Shown here: piece after piece, positions 14,625 through 23,525 of the stretch
Position numbering within the stretch: position 1 is the stretch's first letter
How the letters are laid out: each line of letters starts with the position of its first letter
Origin: Chloroflexota bacterium
GTDB lineage: Bacteria > Chloroflexota > Anaerolineae > Anaerolineales > Villigracilaceae
Reading direction: 5' to 3'
Length of the DNA stretch: 44,101 nt
Assembly: GCA_026390015.1 (NCBI GenBank)
Contig: JAPLGS010000159.1
Location: 1-44,101, forward strand
Notes under the pieces: generated by a model
Seen by the model: only the letters and a program-made list of their open reading frames with translations
Told to the model about the DNA's origin: nothing
The model's database searches: none
Position numbers and translations under genes: made by a program

Positions 14625-16610
14625 TTAGAACAAGCCAACTACCTTGCCGGTTTCCAGATCGAGATCGACATCATAAAATACCGGGCGTGTTGGCAGACCG
14701 GGCATCGTGCGCATATCGCCGAGGATCGGATAGAGGAAGCCTGCGCCAACGCTGGCGCGGATCTCACGCACAGCAACGCGGAATCCGTTCGGTGCGCCTT
14801 TCTTTGAGGCATCGGTTGTGAATGAAAGATGGGTCTTTGCCATGCACATCGGGAGTTTGTCGAAACCGAGGCGTGTATAGCGCGCGATCTGTTCTTCGGC
14901 TTCAGGTGAATAATCCACGCCGTCGGCGCGATAAATTTCGCGGGCGATGGTTTCGATCTTTTCCTTGATGGTGTCTTCCAATGGATAGAGGAATTTAAAG
15001 TGACTGGGTTTCTCAGCGGCTTTGATCACAGCTTCAGCCAGTTTCTTGGCGCCGAGACCGCCATCTGCCCAATGCGTGGAGACAACCGCGTCCATCGCGC
15101 CCATCTTGAGCGCGGCTTCGCGGACGAGTTCCACTTCGGCGGGAGTGTCGGTTGCAAACGAGTTGACAGCCACAACAACATTCACGCCGTATTTGAGCGC
15201 GTTCTGAACATGGCGCTCAAGGTTCGGAAGACCAGCACGCAGCAGGTCAAGATTCTCGTCAGTGTATTCTGCGGCGAGCGGTTTGCCAGCAACAACTTTC
15301 GGCCCACCGCCATGCATCTTGAGCGCGCGCACAGTTGCGACCATCACAACTACCTGTGGAATCAAGCCGGAGTAGCGGCATTTGATATCGAAGAATTTTT
15401 CCATGCCGATGTCAGCGCCGAAACCTGATTCGGTTACAACATAATCTGCCAGTTTGAGTGCGATCCTATCCGCGATGATGGAGGATTGCCCGTGCGCGAT
15501 ATTGGCAAACGGCCCGGCATGAACTGTAGCGGGAGTGCCTTCTAGGGTTTGCATCAAATTTGGTTTGATGGCATCTTTCATCAAGACGGTTACTGCGCCA
15601 GCCACTCCGAGATCTTCGGCAGTCACCGCTTCGCCGCGCTTATTGGTGGCGACAACCATTTTGCCAAAACGTTCACGCATATCTTTCAGGTCGGTTGTCA
15701 GCGCCAGAACAGCCATGATCTCGGAAGCGACGGTGATGTCGTAACCAGAGCGATGCTCATGCCCGGCTTCATCCTTGCCCATGCCGACTTGTACTTCACG
15801 CAGCATGCGGTCATTAATATCCACGACACGGCGCCAGGTAATGGTGGACTCGTCAATATCAAGCCGCGCAAAACGAGAGCGCTCTTCAGTCGTTAATTCA
15901 GTCGGATCAGTTTTATTAATACCGAGTTTTGTTAATCGGCGCAGCATGTTAGGTGAGAATTTGCGCTTGCCTTTTTTATCAAGCGGGCAAAGCGCGTTAA
16001 ATAACTTTTCGTCATCCTGCATCTTTTCGTGCATCACGCGTGCATCCAAGGCAGCCGCCGTTAAATTGTGGGAGGCAGTGATGGCATGGATATCACCTGT
16101 CAAATGCAGGTTGAAATCTTCCATCGGAATCACCTGCGAATATCCGCCGCCCGCCGCGCCGCCTTTGATTCCAAAGGTCGGTCCCTGCGATGGCTGACGA
16201 ATGGCGGTGATAACCTTCTTTCCTAACAGCGCGCCCAACGCCTGCGAAATACCAACTGTAGTTGTGGTCTTGCCCTCACCAAGCGGAGTGGGCGTAATGG
16301 CAGTTACATCAATATATTTTCCGTTGGGCCTGTTCTTGAGACGTTCAAGAATTTCCAATTTAATTTTGGCTTTGTAAGGCCCATATAATTCCAATTCACT
16401 TTCGCGGATACCAAGCTCGGCCGCCACCTGTAAAATGGGCTTGAGTTTCGCAGCTTGCGCGATGTCAATATCAGAAGGCACCGGGCGGACGAGTTTTAGC
16501 TTCGTCGGCTTGAATATCACTTTGGCTTTTGCAACTTTTGTTGCGACAACTTTCTTTGCCGCTGCTTTCGCGGTTTTCTTAATGGATTTGGGTTTTGTTT
16601 TGGTTGCCAT
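14625..16610 (-). CDS. fhs: Formate-tetrahydrofolate ligase, long eukaryote-like type
   Basis: 661 residues. It joins formate to tetrahydrofolate with ATP, giving 10-formyl-THF for purine synthesis, Met-tRNA formylation or the methyl branch of the Wood-Ljungdahl pathway. P-loop [15 protein letters not shown] is at about 107-119, followed by the family blocks [19 protein letters not shown] and [11 protein letters not shown]. Two features differ from the usual bacterial length of about 560: a Lys/Ala/Thr-rich extension (1-40) and an extra segment around 210-270 ([19 protein letters not shown], then [19 protein letters not shown]), which is characteristic of the synthetase domain of eukaryotic C1-THF synthase. 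A clear AAAGGAG precedes ATG 16610. It is monocistronic. Confidence 0.95.
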   Translation of the reverse strand: MATKTKPKSIKKTAKAAAKKVVATKVAKAKVIFKPTKLKLVRPVPSDIDIAQAAKLKPILQVAAELGIRESELELYGPYKAKIKLEILERLKNRPNGKYIDVTAITPTPLGEGKTTTTVGISQALGALLGKKVITAIRQPSQGPTFGIKGGAAGGGYSQVIPMEDFNLHLTGDIHAITASHNLTAAALDARVMHEKMQDDEKLFNALCPLDKKGKRKFSPNMLRRLTKLGINKTDPTELTTEERSRFARLDIDESTITWRRVVDINDRMLREVQVGMGKDEAGHEHRSGYDITVASEIMAVLALTTDLKDMRERFGKMVVATNKRGEAVTAEDLGVAGAVTVLMKDAIKPNLMQTLEGTPATVHAGPFANIAHGQSSIIADRIALKLADYVVTESGFGADIGMEKFFDIKCRYSGLIPQVVVMVATVRALKMHGGGPKVVAGKPLAAEYTDENLDLLRAGLPNLERHVQNALKYGVNVVVAVNSFATDTPAEVELVREAALKMGAMDAVVSTHWADGGLGAKKLAEAVIKAAEKPSHFKFLYPLEDTIKEKIETIAREIYRADGVDYSPEAEEQIARYTRLGFDKLPMCMAKTHLSFTTDASKKGAPNGFRVAVREIRASVGAGFLYPILGDMRTMPGLPTRPVFYDVDLDLETGKVVGLF

Positions 16611-16696
16611 AAAATCTCCTTTAGATTATATATAATCCAACATACCTATTATCCTATTTTTCACAAAAAAAGCAAGAGCGTTTCATCACCTTTTTG

Positions 16697-17497
16697 TCAT
16701 TCTTTTAAAAGTGTTCCAACATTTTCACCGGACAGAGCGCGAGTCAAAAATCCAGATTCTTCAGCCGAGAAAATTTGCACAGTTATGCCTTTATTCTTTT
16801 TGACTAATTCAAGCATTTCCTCCACTTTAGCTTTCATCCCGCCCGTGACATCGGTGCTGGCTGATCCGCCAATGCCTGCGCGCATCTTTTCGTAATCTGA
16901 TAGTTGAATCTGTTTAACAAGCTCAGTCCGCGCTGGGAAATCTGCCCACACCCCGGCTTCGATCCCCGCCAGAAGAATCCGCCTGGGGGAGAACTGTTCG
17001 GCGAGAAATGAAAATACATCCTCAGTTGAAAGGATCGTCCCGCCGAGAGATTCGTCGAAAGCCACGTCACCATGTACAACTGGTAGAAGATTTACAGCCA
17101 GAGTTTTGCGTATAGCCAGTACGTTATGATGGATAATAATTCTATTATCTGAAACCATGGATGACGATGGATGGATCGAGATCGCCGGCAACCCGGCTTT
17201 CAAGAGTGATTCGATCACGTAGCGAGTTAATTCCGCGGCTTGATATTTGACTTCGGCAAATCCATGCCATTGCTCAACCGTTTTGACTCCGTCGCGCGTG
17301 CCAAATTTTTTGGCGGCGGTGTGTCCGAATGAGCCGGAGCCATGCCCGAGAATCATGAGCAGGCCCGGGTTTGAGTCCAGAACCGTTTTTATTTCCAGAG
17401 CCAGTTCTTTTAATTTGTCGAGTCGGGGGGTGTAGGGTTTATCCTTATCAGTGATAAGTGATCCGCCCAGTTTGAGGAATATGATTTCATTGGCCAT
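16697..17497 (-). CDS. Isopentenyl phosphate kinase
   Basis: 266 residues from ATG 17497. An amino-acid-kinase fold enzyme that phosphorylates isopentenyl phosphate to IPP. The motifs are N-terminal FLKLGGSLITDKDKPYT, the Gly-rich GHGSGSFGH with the family-defining catalytic His59, HGDVAFD, and DVTGGMKAKVEEM near the end. IPK completes the alternative mevalonate route together with a phosphomevalonate decarboxylase, known from archaea and from Chloroflexota such as Roseiflexus. No other isoprenoid gene is in the window. The TTG frame at 17503 adds two residues and is unlikely; there is no ribosome-binding site, and TAAAAC stands six bases before the ATG. Confidence 0.9.
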   Translation of the reverse strand: MANEIIFLKLGGSLITDKDKPYTPRLDKLKELALEIKTVLDSNPGLLMILGHGSGSFGHTAAKKFGTRDGVKTVEQWHGFAEVKYQAAELTRYVIESLLKAGLPAISIHPSSSMVSDNRIIIHHNVLAIRKTLAVNLLPVVHGDVAFDESLGGTILSTEDVFSFLAEQFSPRRILLAGIEAGVWADFPARTELVKQIQLSDYEKMRAGIGGSASTDVTGGMKAKVEEMLELVKKNKGITVQIFSAEESGFLTRALSGENVGTLLKE

Positions 17498-17503
17498 GCG
17501 CAA

Positions 17504-17509
17504 GTTTTA
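17504..17509 (-). promoter_or_regulatory. -10-like box before the isopentenyl phosphate kinase gene
   Basis: TAAAAC on the minus strand, six bases before ATG 17497, no Shine-Dalgarno. Weaker than its divergent neighbour at 17535. Confidence 0.35.
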
Positions 17510-17534
17510 CCACAGAAGTTAAATTTCAACATGC

Positions 17535-17540
17535 TATAAT
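17535..17540 (+). promoter_or_regulatory. Extended -10 box six bases before ATG 17547
   Basis: TGCTATAAT on the plus strand, followed by six bases and the start codon. Identical to the box at 11090-11095 and spaced the same. Confidence 0.6.
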
Positions 17541-17546
17541 TCTGAT

Positions 17547-18368
17547 ATGGATATTCGTGCAGGAATTCTTGTTTTGGCGCTTTTTGCGGTGATCGGCGCC
17601 TACCTCGCGATACGCGCCGCGATCAAAAGTATGCAGGTTGCGCGCCATTTGACTTTCCATAGTTTACGCCGTCGTCATAACGTACACGCGTGGCAGTTGT
17701 TCTTTTTTGCTTTAACATTATTTGCCTGCGCGTTCTGGCTCCCATTTTATGGCGAGCCTTTGATCTATGTTTATTATCCACCTTCTCCAACGCAATCGTT
17801 GACTCCTACAATAACTTTAACTCCGACCATTACGCTCACGCCGACTCTGACATTGGTGCCAAGCCTTACGCTGACGCCTTCAGTTTCAGATACGCCAACA
17901 TTGACCCTTACTCCCTTTTTACCCGTCGCGATCGAAGCCTTGTTCCAGGGGCAGGTGATCCCAAATCCGGAAGCGATCTTTACTGCGATCCAGTTCTCAA
18001 CAAAATTTGATGGCACGAATACGGTGGATCCCAAAACCGTTTTTGAACTACCAATTCAAACCATGTACGGCGGTTTCGATTACAACAATACGCTGCCCGG
18101 CGCGCAATGGACCGCGCTCTGGTATCGCGATGGTCAGCTGGTAGATTATCAGACCGAACCATGGCGAGATGAGTGGAGCACAGGCGGTACGGGCGGTTTT
18201 GTCGAAAGCAAGAATCCGATCGGTGGCTGGCTGCCCGGCTCGTATGAAGTGCAGATCTTTATGGCTTATGAATGGAAAGTGGTTGGGCGGTTTCTGGTTA
18301 TGGATAATCTTTTAACTCCCAAGCCAACTGGCACGCCTACCTTAATAACCGTGACTTCCACGCCATAA
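17547..18368 (+). CDS. Membrane protein with Thr/Pro-rich linker and extracellular beta domain
   Basis: 273 residues. Two hydrophobic helices (about 3-22 and 47-68) are joined by a basic cytoplasmic loop. Residues 76-130 are an extracellular linker of repeated (T/S)(L/I)TPT units, very like the stalks of exported Chloroflexota proteins. Residues 131-265 form a beta-rich globular domain with several Trp (WTALWYRDGQLVDYQTEPW) and GSYEVQIFMAYEWKVVGRF, resembling a carbohydrate-binding or Ig-like fold. I recognise no exact family. Expression is probably from the leaderless-type promoter at 17535. It is 25 bases from the next gene and may be co-transcribed with it. Confidence 0.75.
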   Translation: MDIRAGILVLALFAVIGAYLAIRAAIKSMQVARHLTFHSLRRRHNVHAWQLFFFALTLFACAFWLPFYGEPLIYVYYPPSPTQSLTPTITLTPTITLTPTLTLVPSLTLTPSVSDTPTLTLTPFLPVAIEALFQGQVIPNPEAIFTAIQFSTKFDGTNTVDPKTVFELPIQTMYGGFDYNNTLPGAQWTALWYRDGQLVDYQTEPWRDEWSTGGTGGFVESKNPIGGWLPGSYEVQIFMAYEWKVVGRFLVMDNLLTPKPTGTPTLITVTSTP

Positions 18369-18393
18369 AAAATCTCAAATCGAAGGAATTCCC

Positions 18394-18879
18394 ATGACTG
18401 AAAAAGCCTTTCAAGATTTTTATCCCGAATATTTCGCACATTGTTACGGCTGTGGAAGTATGAATGAGTACGGGCATCAAATCAAAAGTTTTTGGGACGG
18501 TGAAGAATCAGTTTGCCATTTTCAACCCAAGCCCTATCACACGGCCATTTCTGGATACGTTTATGGTGGGTTGCTGGCCTCGTTGGTAGATTGCCACGGA
18601 ACGGGCACAGCTGCCGCTGCAGGTTACCGCGCTGAGAATCGCACAATGGATAGCGAGCCGCCCTTACGTTATCTAACCGCCTCCCTGCATGTCGATTATC
18701 TCAAACCGACGCCGCTGGGTACCATATTAGAAATCCGCGCGAAAGTAAAGGAAGTAAAGGGACGCAAAGTCGTGATCGAAGAATGGATTGTCGTGAATGG
18801 GGTGGTGACAGTCAAAGGGGAAGTGGTGGCGGTACAGGTGCCAGAAAGTCTGGTGAAAGAGTTACTTACGAATGAATGA
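18394..18879 (+). CDS. PaaI/THEM4-like hotdog thioesterase
   Basis: 161 residues with a single hotdog fold. The start CYGCGSMNEYGHQIKSF is the Cys-rich opening of this subgroup. VYGGLLASLVDCHGTGTAAAA is the central helix; the Asp in that helix is the likely general base. SLHVDYLKPTPLGTILEIRAKV and the following strand complete the sheet. It would hydrolyse an acyl-CoA; the substrate is unknown. AAGGA precedes ATG 18394. The gene converges with the SRPBCC gene. Confidence 0.88.
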   Translation: MTEKAFQDFYPEYFAHCYGCGSMNEYGHQIKSFWDGEESVCHFQPKPYHTAISGYVYGGLLASLVDCHGTGTAAAAGYRAENRTMDSEPPLRYLTASLHVDYLKPTPLGTILEIRAKVKEVKGRKVVIEEWIVVNGVVTVKGEVVAVQVPESLVKELLTNE

Positions 18880-18886
18880 TGACGGT

Positions 18887-18909
18887 ATTGTCCTGAGCCT
18901 GTCAAAAGA
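18887..18909. repeat. Degraded copy of a common bacterial intergenic repeat
   Basis: attgtcctgagcctgtcaaa resembles the widely scattered bacterial repeat built around cctgagcctgtcgaag (or its complement). It lies between the convergent stops at 18879 and 18956, the usual place for such repeats. Only one copy is in the window. Confidence 0.35.
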
Positions 18910-18955
18910 TTCTAGTAACCCTTTCGAGTCGTCATCCATACGAAACTACTTTTTC

Positions 18956-19348
18956 CTAATCGCCAAAATACTCTCTCATCGGCTTGAAATAAAAATCCTC
19001 CCAGCCTGATCTGTAACTATCCGCCTGACCTTCCGGGATATTGGAATGATTGAGCGTCAACTTTGTTTTACCATGCTCTTCTTCCAATAATATTTCCACG
19101 ATCGAATCTTCTGCCTCCGATGGAAATTCACCTGTGCGCCAGGCTTGCACTATCCTTTTATTTTTTTCCAACTCCAAAAACATTCCCCAGATATACCCAT
19201 CCCATGCGGTGAAGTCGCCGTTCACAGTGCCGTCCACTTTTGCGGGACTGCCCGTGATGGCGCTATGCCCCTCGGTGGAAAGCCAGGTCTTATAGATCGT
19301 TTCGGCATTTGCGTTGATCGTAATAGTCAGTGCGAACTCGTTTTTCAT
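18956..19348 (-). CDS. SRPBCC / AHSA1-like protein
   Basis: About 130 residues with the START-like fold of activator-of-Hsp90-ATPase-1 homologues: a first strand FALTITINANAETIYKTWLS, a hinge around WDGYIWGMFLELEKNKRIVQAWR, the acidic strand DSIVEILLEEEHGKTKLTL and the C-terminal helix GWEDFYFKPMREYF. Such proteins bind hydrophobic ligands; the ligand is unknown. GAGGTG precedes ATG 19348; the GTG at 19354 overlaps that site. It starts eight bases after the psuG stop and is the last gene of the operon beginning at 23314. Confidence 0.85.
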   Translation of the reverse strand: MKNEFALTITINANAETIYKTWLSTEGHSAITGSPAKVDGTVNGDFTAWDGYIWGMFLELEKNKRIVQAWRTGEFPSEAEDSIVEILLEEEHGKTKLTLNHSNIPEGQADSYRSGWEDFYFKPMREYFGD

Positions 19349-19356
19349 GGTCACCT

Positions 19357-20289
19357 CTAAATAGCCTTCACTTGTTTGTTTGTCTTCATCTCACCTGCGA
19401 TCTGCGCTGCGAGACGCGCATTGTTTAATAATAATGCCAGATTCGTGTGCAGTGATTTTCCCTCTGTCAATTGACTGATGCGACTTAATAAAAACGGAGT
19501 GAGTTTCTGCCCGTGGATTCCATGCTCGATGGCTTCTGCTGACGCTTGCAGAATCAGCGGTTCCATTTCTGACTTTGAGATTGCATCTGTTTCAGGGACA
19601 GGATTTGTCACTAACACTGCACTACGCATCCCAAAGTTCCAATGTGCTCTGGCGAAATCTGCGATCTCTCGGGGAGAATCCAACCGGACACTAACGCCGA
19701 GTCCGCTTTCACGTGAATAGAAAGCGGGGAACTCATCCGTTTGATAACCGACGACTGGCACGCCCATGGTTTCAAGATATTCCAAAGTTGCGGGCAGATC
19801 CAAAATTGCTTTTGCGCCCGCGCAGACCACGATCATGGGAATTTCTGCCAGCGCGCGCAGGTCAGTTGAAATATCAAAAGATGATTCCTTATGCACGCCG
19901 CCGATTCCGCCGGTGGCGAAAACTTTGATCCCGGCTAATTGCGCGGCGAACATTGTGCCTGCCACTGTGGTGCCGCCATTTTTCTTTTTGAGGATGGCAG
20001 TCGCGAAGTCACGGTGACTCACTTTCAGCATAGAGTCTGATTCCGCGCCAGCGAGCCGAATCAATTCCTCGTCTGAGAGACCGATTCGAATTTCTCCATC
20101 CAGCAATGCAACGGTTGCGGGTGTCGCATTATTATTGCGGACCTGTTGTTCCATGTCGCGTGCAAGTTCCAAATTTTGCGGGTGGGGGAGTCCATGCGTG
20201 ATAACGGTTGATTCAAGCGCGACAACCGGCGTGCCAAAATTGAGCGCGCGTGTGATCTCGGGAGAGAGTGTGATGTTGGGATGTTTCAT
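19357..20289 (-). CDS. psuG: Pseudouridine-5'-phosphate glycosidase
   Basis: 310 residues. The enzyme cleaves the C-C glycosidic bond of pseudouridine 5'-phosphate to uracil and ribose 5-phosphate through a Schiff base. Visible are Glu26 (VALESTVITHGLP), the metal/phosphate block HKESSFDISTDL with Asp139/143, and Lys160 (CAGAKAILDLPATLEYLET), all as in E. coli PsuG. The length is normal. The pseudouridine kinase gene psuK is absent. Its start overlaps the stop of the SPFH-like gene (ATGA), so translation is coupled, which is an unusual partner for a nucleoside enzyme. Confidence 0.95.
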   Translation of the reverse strand: MKHPNITLSPEITRALNFGTPVVALESTVITHGLPHPQNLELARDMEQQVRNNNATPATVALLDGEIRIGLSDEELIRLAGAESDSMLKVSHRDFATAILKKKNGGTTVAGTMFAAQLAGIKVFATGGIGGVHKESSFDISTDLRALAEIPMIVVCAGAKAILDLPATLEYLETMGVPVVGYQTDEFPAFYSRESGLGVSVRLDSPREIADFARAHWNFGMRSAVLVTNPVPETDAISKSEMEPLILQASAEAIEHGIHGQKLTPFLLSRISQLTEGKSLHTNLALLLNNARLAAQIAGEMKTNKQVKAI

Positions 20290-21863
20290 GATGGTTTTAC
20301 ATAGTGATAGTGGGGCGCGAGTTGTGAGATGTTATGCAACGCCTTATTGAGCGCGGCGAGTTCTTCCTCTTTTGTTTCCATTGGTCTGTTGTCATTCTCG
20401 ATCTTGATTTTTCCCGCGGTCAATTCCTTGCGGAACGCTTTTAGTATATCCAGCGCAATGGAGGTTGGATCTTTTTTACCGATTTCCTGCAGGCCGATCG
20501 GCTTTTTATCTCCGGTGAAGGTTACAACTGATTGAGCATCTTTATCCTTGCTTGAATTACTTTGCGGAGCAATGCCTTTATCGTAATTATCGATGATCAC
20601 ATTGTTGACAAGATTAATAAGTTCTTTTGTTTCAAGAAGTTTGCCTGAGTTTTCAACTCTGGCGCGGTTCTTTGAGTTTTCATGCGAGAGGTTCCAAGCT
20701 TCCTTGTGTTTGTCAAGGATCAGGGTTTCTGGAAACTGCCAGGTTCCTATATCGATCCATTCAATGTTTACACCAAGTTTCGCGGACTTTTCCTTGAATG
20801 CTTTGCTAAAAAATTGAGCAGTAATTTTTGCGCGCGATTCGAAGTTTGGCGCGCTTGAAGCCGCTCTTTCGTCGAAGGGCGCGTATTGACCTGTCATCTC
20901 GATCTTCATTTGCGCGATGGTTTGATTATTGGAAGCGGCGCTGTCGATTTCTTTTTTGCTGATGGTGGCGAGGATCTCGCTTAATGTGCGCGAGGTGATC
21001 AAATTCTCCATCTCGGTGATGATGAGAGGGACCACGGTTGTATCCCATGGGAAAGGTATTCCAACTGGGATGATGGAGGCTGGCGTTATGATGGTCTGGT
21101 TATAGACGAGCGCATTCACCGCCTCGTCTTCAAATAAGTACGCGTCGCTTTGTACAGGATCGTCGTATCTTGAGACTCCTCTGCGGAGCAGGCTGAACAT
21201 CACTTTGATGCCATTCGCTCCCAGCGGTATCCCATCTTTGGTGCGTGACTTAACTGCCAAGTCTCTGATAAAAAGATCGCGTAAATTAATAATGGCATAT
21301 TCGCGTTTGCCTGGTTCGTCAAACTTGCCGATCTCGCGGATGCGTTCGAATCTACCGAGTGCCCACGATTCGTTTCGAGGGAAAATAACCTTTGGTTCTC
21401 CATCCACTTTTTCAAGCAGCGCCACGCTATCGAGGTTGACCTGAATGGAGCCTGGCCCACCGATCAGGATCAGAGATGACATCTCATCTTTTTCGGCGAT
21501 CTTGCCTTCATTGATCGTGATCCACTCATGACCGTAACCAAATGTTACTTCCTCAAGAAAATCAGCTGCAAGTTCTTCATTTTGTAATTCATAAATATCA
21601 TCAAGATAGCGCCCGGTCTTTTTTTTGGAGAAACTATAAACCACCATCAACAAAGGGAGATATTTGAGCAGGCTCAACCCAATTACAATTGCAACATGAA
21701 GCCGTTCTTTCACGCCGATGACGGTCAGGATCATGGTCAAGCCACTTAATACCAGCCAGACAGCCATGCCTGCAAGGCCGCGCCATTTATTTCTGAATTC
21801 CACATCGGCATCCGTAAGGCCGAAGAGACGGGCGAACTCAACGCGTTGAGTTTTTTTCTTCAT
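20286..21863 (-). CDS. SPFH-like membrane protein, second of a pair
   Basis: 525 residues. Two membrane helices (about 28-50 and 56-78) are followed by an SPFH/band-7-like region (about 110-215) with GGPGSIQVNLDSVALLE, then INLRDLFIRDLAVKSRTKDG, in which the strand order matches prohibitin/flotillin domains. Residues 215-430 are helical with AAS-rich segments, and 430-525 are charged. It has no enzymatic motif. Proteins of this type oligomerise on the membrane and organise lipid domains or proteases. It overlaps the upstream SPFH gene by four bases (ATGA) and the downstream psuG by four bases. Confidence 0.7.
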   Translation of the reverse strand: MKKKTQRVEFARLFGLTDADVEFRNKWRGLAGMAVWLVLSGLTMILTVIGVKERLHVAIVIGLSLLKYLPLLMVVYSFSKKKTGRYLDDIYELQNEELAADFLEEVTFGYGHEWITINEGKIAEKDEMSSLILIGGPGSIQVNLDSVALLEKVDGEPKVIFPRNESWALGRFERIREIGKFDEPGKREYAIINLRDLFIRDLAVKSRTKDGIPLGANGIKVMFSLLRRGVSRYDDPVQSDAYLFEDEAVNALVYNQTIITPASIIPVGIPFPWDTTVVPLIITEMENLITSRTLSEILATISKKEIDSAASNNQTIAQMKIEMTGQYAPFDERAASSAPNFESRAKITAQFFSKAFKEKSAKLGVNIEWIDIGTWQFPETLILDKHKEAWNLSHENSKNRARVENSGKLLETKELINLVNNVIIDNYDKGIAPQSNSSKDKDAQSVVTFTGDKKPIGLQEIGKKDPTSIALDILKAFRKELTAGKIKIENDNRPMETKEEELAALNKALHNISQLAPHYHYVKPS

Positions 21864-23314
21864 TGCCGATCCCCGCTTTTCACAGAGGGCGCCGCATCCG
21901 GAGCTTTGTTGAGAGGAGTGGTTTCCACTGGATTGTTATCTAACAACCACTTCCAAATGTCGTCGAGTTTCCTTAATTCCTTTTGCACATCACTATTGGC
22001 ATTACATTCGCTTAGGATGAATTCTTTAAGCGGCAGGATCAATAATTGAAGTGTCTTGAAAGGGTTTTCTTGCGGCATAGTAGTTTTGCCGCTGAACTGC
22101 CTGGATGCGATGCTCGCAAATTTTTTGCTGGCATCTTCCCGTGCCGCGGTTTCCATCAAGGATTCTTTTTCCTTTATAAATATTTCTTCCTCTTTGGCTA
22201 TATTCAACCATTCTGCGCTCCATTGCTCGATGGCTTGTTTTTCCATATCCTTGTCGTCCTTGTCGAAGAACACATTATGGATCCGCACTTCGGTGATCTC
22301 AAGTCCGCGTGATTGCAATTGTTGGAACTCAAGGCTTGCCAGCCATTCTCCAGTTTTACCACCAGTATCGTCGAGCGCTTCCACGCTGTGTTGTTTGACA
22401 CGCTTATTGATCATTTTCTCGATGGTTTGCAAGCCGTTACTTTCATTGGGTGTGAAGAGGTCTCCGAGTTTAAATTTACGAACGTACTCGCGCCAGATAT
22501 TCACCACCAAATGCGCGGGGAGTTTGTTCCAATCCAGGCGCTTATTTTTGGTTTCCAGAGTTCCCAGTTCGATCACCTCGCGCGTGATGGCGTTGCGGAC
22601 TGAATTTGCATCATATCCATATTGCGAGATGACTCCACCCTCGGTCGCCACTTTTTCTTTTGGCCGTTTAATGTTGAACTTGATGCTGATCGTGGGAGAA
22701 ACCTCAAACCCATCGCGCGTATGTCCGCTGGTTTGTTGGCGGCGATTTTGCACATCGATAGAATCTTTGGGCGAGGTCGGTACAGGATTAAGGAAAGGCT
22801 GGTCGTTCGAGTGCGGACCGATATACTGCCACTGTGAGCGGAGATCTACACTCCCTGCAATATATTCGTTCCCTTTTGTGAATTTGACTCCAGGTCCGAC
22901 CGTGTCTCTGATCTCAGTGTCAGTTCGCAAAACTGCCGCGCTGGCCGTATCCAAAATGATCACTCCCGCTCCACGCTTACTTTCTTCGCCTTTGTGGGTG
23001 ATGACTCGCCCATTCTTAATGAAGAGTGCCGGGCCGCGCCTGCCGGTCTCAAAATTATTAACACGGGAATAGATCTCCTGCCTGTATTTCGGGTTTTGAA
23101 TTGGAAGAACGAATTGGGAGAAGAAATAGATCAGCCGGTCAAAAAGAAGATAAGCGACAAAACCGTCAAAGACCAGCAAAGCCAGGCTGACTATTTTATT
23201 TGAAGGGATCTTTGCTGCCCATATGATGCCTTGCCAGACCAGGTTGGTGATCAGTATGACACCGATCGGAGTTTGCAGGAAGGCGGTAATTCCGCTGAAG
23301 GTTTTACGAATCAT
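21860..23314 (-). CDS. SPFH/band-7-like membrane protein, first of a pair
   Basis: 484 residues. Hydrophobic segments lie at about 10-32 and 42-66. The SPFH-like region (about 95-330) includes GPALFIKNGRVITH, RGAGVIILDTASAAVL, GPGVKFTKGNEYIAGSVDLR and DGFEVSPTISIKFNI, which follow the beta order of stomatin/flotillin proteins. A charged helical region with KEEEIFIKEKESLMETAARED (about 365-400) fits the family's coiled coil. It should form a hetero-oligomer with the next gene product. A TAGAAT box lies ten bases before ATG 23314 and no ribosome-binding site is present. This is the first gene of a four-gene operon. Confidence 0.75.
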   Translation of the reverse strand: MIRKTFSGITAFLQTPIGVILITNLVWQGIIWAAKIPSNKIVSLALLVFDGFVAYLLFDRLIYFFSQFVLPIQNPKYRQEIYSRVNNFETGRRGPALFIKNGRVITHKGEESKRGAGVIILDTASAAVLRTDTEIRDTVGPGVKFTKGNEYIAGSVDLRSQWQYIGPHSNDQPFLNPVPTSPKDSIDVQNRRQQTSGHTRDGFEVSPTISIKFNIKRPKEKVATEGGVISQYGYDANSVRNAITREVIELGTLETKNKRLDWNKLPAHLVVNIWREYVRKFKLGDLFTPNESNGLQTIEKMINKRVKQHSVEALDDTGGKTGEWLASLEFQQLQSRGLEITEVRIHNVFFDKDDKDMEKQAIEQWSAEWLNIAKEEEIFIKEKESLMETAAREDASKKFASIASRQFSGKTTMPQENPFKTLQLLILPLKEFILSECNANSDVQKELRKLDDIWKWLLDNNPVETTPLNKAPDAAPSVKSGDRQ

Positions 23315-23324
23315 CTTGGAGTTG

Positions 23325-23330
23325 ATTCTA
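23325..23330 (-). promoter_or_regulatory. -10-like box before the SPFH operon
   Basis: TAGAAT on the minus strand, ten bases from ATG 23314. Confidence 0.4.
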
Positions 23331-23463
23331 AATCAGAATCGGGTAATTCGGTAACCGAGATTGATAGCGGATATCATGGAGAGGCGCCGGCTTGTTTTGC
23401 GTTTGGAAACTTACTTTCCACGGAATCTTTCCCAATTCATCGAGCCTGGGTCATCATCAAAAT

Positions 23464-23496
23464 AACTGCCCTTCCGAAACCGTCGGAAGGGCAGTT
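23464..23496 (-). terminator. Perfect 14-bp hairpin terminator
   Basis: aactgcccttccga (23464-23477) and tcggaagggcagtt (23483-23496) flank a 5-base loop. On the minus strand it is followed by TTATTTTG. It ends the unit of the two small TPR-like genes and separates it from the SPFH operon. Confidence 0.88.
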
Positions 23497-23525
23497 GTTT
23501 CTCTATTTGTAAAAGATGAATTCCT

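Noticed and set aside
22056-23072. 338-residue plus-strand frame
   Set aside because: Fully antisense to the SPFH gene; product is Ser/Leu/Cys-rich with no domain, no ribosome-binding site. A shadow of biased codon use.
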